This document shows positions 62,073 to 64,000 of a DNA stretch of 64,000 bases, one piece after another. The stretch covers positions 43,521-107,520 of the forward strand of contig NZ_BAAAQN010000046.1 in NCBI RefSeq assembly GCF_039531695.1, in the 5' to 3' direction. Source of the DNA: Catenulispora yoronensis. Lineage in GTDB: Bacteria; Actinomycetota; Actinomycetes; Streptomycetales; Catenulisporaceae. The notes beneath the pieces are model-generated. The model ran no database searches. It was not told where the DNA came from and saw nothing but the letters and a program-made list of their open reading frames with translations. The position numbers were made by a program, and so were the translations under genes. Every line of letters begins with the position of its first letter. Within the stretch, counting starts at the first letter, position 1.

Positions 62073-63271
62073 CAGACCCCTCCATCGCGCGGATACAGCA
62101 GAAACGGCGCTCGTTCGGCGGCGAACCGGCGGGCCGGCCTCTGCCATCCGGCGAGAATCTCCCGCGCCGTCGCACCCCGGAGCAGGTCCGTTCGGAACCG
62201 GTCGGTACCGGACAAGAGGTCGAAGTGGCGCTCACGGAACGCGAGCCGCTCCGGCCACCCGTCCCTCAAGGCGCACAACACCGTTGCCCCGAGAGCGAGC
62301 GGATCATGCGCGTCCGGGTCGGTGACGTGCACCTGCGCGCCGCAGATCTGTTCGCCGGCGTAGAGGTCGAAGGCGGGCGTCGCGTAGGCCTCGCGGACCA
62401 CGACGCCGGGCAGGTTCGCCGCGCGGAGCCGCTCGGCGAAGGACCGGTCCAGCCACGGCGCGCCGATCAGCTCGAAGGGGGTCGTCGTGCCGCGTCCGAC
62501 GGAGACGTTGGTGCCTTCCAGGAAGCAGGTGCCCGGATAGAGCAGGGTGGAGGCGGCGGTCGGCAGGTTCGGCGACGGAGGTACCCAGGGCAGGCCGGTC
62601 GCGTCGAACATGCGCGCGGGGTCCCAGCCTGCCAGCGGTATGACCTCGGGCGCCGGGACGCCGAGGCGCGCGGCGAAGAAGCCGGCGAGTTCGCCCATCG
62701 TCATGCCGTGGCGGACCGGGATCGGGGCCCGGCCCACGAAGGAGGCGAAGGTCTCGTCGAGTATGGGTCCTGATATGACCTGGCCGCCGATCGGGTTCGG
62801 GCGGTCGAGGACGCAGACTCGGACGCCGACCAGTGCCGCGGCGGCGAGGGCGTCGTGGAGGCTGGACTCGTAGGTGAAGAAGCGTGCGCCGGTGTTCTGG
62901 AGGTCGACGGCCAGGACGTCGATCCGTGATTCGGCCAGCATTCCGGAGAGGTGGTCGACGGTGTGCTGATAGGTGTCGTAGACGGGGAGGCCGGTGCTTG
63001 AGTCGGTGTTTGAGGCGGCGCTTGAGTCGGCGCTGCTTGAGTCGGTGCGGGCGGCTTCGGAGGAGCCGGCTTGAGCTGTGCCGAGTACGCCGTGTTCTGG
63101 GCCGAACAGGGCCTGGAGGTCGGCTTTGGCGTCGAGGAGTGCGTGGGCGGCGTGGCGGCCGTCGGAGGTGATGGCGGCTGGGTGGGTCAGGAGGCCGAGG
63201 CGCTCGCCGGCGAAGGGGGTGGGGGTGGGGGATGATGCGTTGATCAACCGTTCGAGGCCGGAGCGGGTCAC
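62072..63271 (-). CDS. namZ: Exo-beta-N-acetylmuramidase (NamZ, DUF1343)
   Basis: A 399-residue protein with DUF1343 landmarks: FAGERLGLLTHPAAITSDGRHAAHALL, FGPEHGVLGTAQAG, LPVYDTYQ, DVLAVDLQNTGARFFTYESSL, DRPNPIGG, and FLEGTNVSVGRGTTTPFELIGAPW. It should release MurNAc from glycan ends. A short Ser/Asp/Ala repeat (SSSADSSAASNTDSS) interrupts it near residue 75. GTG at 63271 overlaps the upstream GNAT stop (GTGA). Confidence 0.9.
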   Translation of the reverse strand: MTRSGLERLINASSPTPTPFAGERLGLLTHPAAITSDGRHAAHALLDAKADLQALFGPEHGVLGTAQAGSSEAARTDSSSADSSAASNTDSSTGLPVYDTYQHTVDHLSGMLAESRIDVLAVDLQNTGARFFTYESSLHDALAAAALVGVRVCVLDRPNPIGGQVISGPILDETFASFVGRAPIPVRHGMTMGELAGFFAARLGVPAPEVIPLAGWDPARMFDATGLPWVPPSPNLPTAASTLLYPGTCFLEGTNVSVGRGTTTPFELIGAPWLDRSFAERLRAANLPGVVVREAYATPAFDLYAGEQICGAQVHVTDPDAHDPLALGATVLCALRDGWPERLAFRERHFDLLSGTDRFRTDLLRGATAREILAGWQRPARRFAAERAPFLLYPRDGGV

Positions 63272-64000
63272 GGGGCGACCGTCTTCTCGAACGTCCAGAA
63301 GACGCGGCCCAGCCGCGCTCCGACCGCGCGCGAGTAGAACCGCACCGGTCCCACCCAGCCGATCTCGGCGGTCGTCACGCCGGCGTCGCGCTGGTCGGCG
63401 AGGCAGCGGCGCAGCAAGACCGCGCCGATACCCAGGCCGCGCGCTGCTTCGTCGGTGCCCATGGGGCCGAAGACGGGGACGCGCTGGACGCTGTGGGCGG
63501 CGAAGCCGAGGAAGGCGCCGTCGCGGACGGCGACGTGCAGCGTCGGAGGGTCGTTGCGCAGGGCCATGGAGCACTCGTCGGCCCAGGAGCCGCCGAACTC
63601 GTGCTTGATCCAGGTGCGGAGGGCTTCTTCGTCGGCGGAGTCGGCGCGGCGGATGTCGATGGCGGGGGAGAGGGAGGCCAGGCGGCGCTCGTCGGCGTCG
63701 GTGGCGAGGAGGTTCTCGCGGGTGGCGGCGGCGAGGTCGACGAGCATGTTGTTGCTGTCGAGCAGGCGTTCGTAGCCGGCCGACGTGGCCAGGCAGAGGG
63801 CCGGGGTGTAGCGGATGTCGATGCCGGGCCAGGCGTGGTTCGGCGGGTTGCCGCGGATGCGGAGGCGGGTGGCGCCGGCGGCTATGAGGCGGCGCTCGGC
63901 TTCGGCGAGGAGGGCGCGGCCGATGCCGCGGTTGCGGTGGTGGGGGTGGACGGCGAGGAGGTCGATGTGGCCGGTGGTGGGGTGGTTGTCGCGGGCGGGG
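63268..64000 (-). CDS. Two-domain GNAT acetyltransferase (5' end beyond window)
   Basis: The frame is open to the window edge. One GNAT acetyl-CoA loop is HPHHRNRGIGRALLAEAERR near the edge, and a second is GTDEAARGLGIGAVLLRRCL in the part from 63747, so it is a tandem GNAT protein. Its stop overlaps the namZ start, placing it in the muropeptide operon. It might acetylate amino sugars or a peptide; substrate unknown. Its start is outside the window. Confidence 0.8.
   Translation of the reverse strand, partial: PARDNHPTTGHIDLLAVHPHHRNRGIGRALLAEAERRLIAAGATRLRIRGNPPNHAWPGIDIRYTPALCLATSAGYERLLDSNNMLVDLAAATRENLLATDADERRLASLSPAIDIRRADSADEEALRTWIKHEFGGSWADECSMALRNDPPTLHVAVRDGAFLGFAAHSVQRVPVFGPMGTDEAARGLGIGAVLLRRCLADQRDAGVTTAEIGWVGPVRFYSRAVGARLGRVFWTFEKTVAP

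Overview
This window comes from a very GC-rich actinobacterium. Evidence: strong G/C third-position bias, GTG starts, many ATGA/GTGA gene overlaps, and ArsR, LysR, AraC and XRE-DUF5753 regulators. The genus is not certain; a Streptomyces/Catenulispora-like soil organism would fit.

Left chromosomal flank (1-7018): the start of narG (respiratory nitrate reductase, running off the window edge), a TDT-family carrier, an SRPBCC/ArsR pair with two operators, an MFS exporter, a BadF-type sugar kinase, a small cysteine-containing protein and a PaaI-like thioesterase.

Integrated element (about 7019-27511, 20.5 kb): a large serine integrase has inserted this element into the coding sequence of mug (mismatch-specific DNA glycosylase). 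The 5' part of mug lies at the right end, joined in frame to 34 foreign codons. Its last 26 codons are stranded at the left end. Much of the element is far more AT-rich than the host, and it is mosaic. It carries the integrase, a possible directionality factor, two coiled-coil membrane proteins, a secreted CHAP/propeller protein and a partition operon (ParA, a ribbon-helix-helix protein, and a third gene resembling the N-terminal domain of an IS5-type transposase). It also carries a candidate centromere, a Doc toxin with a 40-residue antitoxin, a structured small RNA of about 177 nt with a clear promoter and terminator, a HEPN protein, a Replic_Relax protein and a VirD4/TraD-like ATPase with small membrane proteins. 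Its right end has a regulator block (HATPase, DUF6879, XRE-DUF5753). This looks like an integrated conjugative plasmid; I recognise no relaxase or replication initiator.

Right flank A (28087-39922): a cytochrome P450, then a long colinear inositol cluster: iolG, iolE, iolC, an aldolase-like gene, iolD, a three-gene sugar ABC importer and an inositol monophosphatase. iolA and iolB are not in the window.

Right flank B (39911-64000): an MFS transporter with a His-rich tail under an ArsR-like regulator; an 850-bp gene-free stretch with a 59-bp-arm palindrome and a degenerate tandem array; a phosphopantetheinyl transferase; regulator/oxidoreductase pairs; GAPDH; an Fpg/Nei glycosylase; an EF-hand protein; a thioredoxin-like lipoprotein with a DsbD-N-like partner; acs with an acetate permease; an S41-like protease under a paralogous ArsR-like regulator; and a muropeptide-salvage operon (two-domain GNAT, NamZ, NagZ). 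Short tandem repeats recur throughout the host DNA, both between genes and as in-frame insertions in otherwise conventional enzymes.
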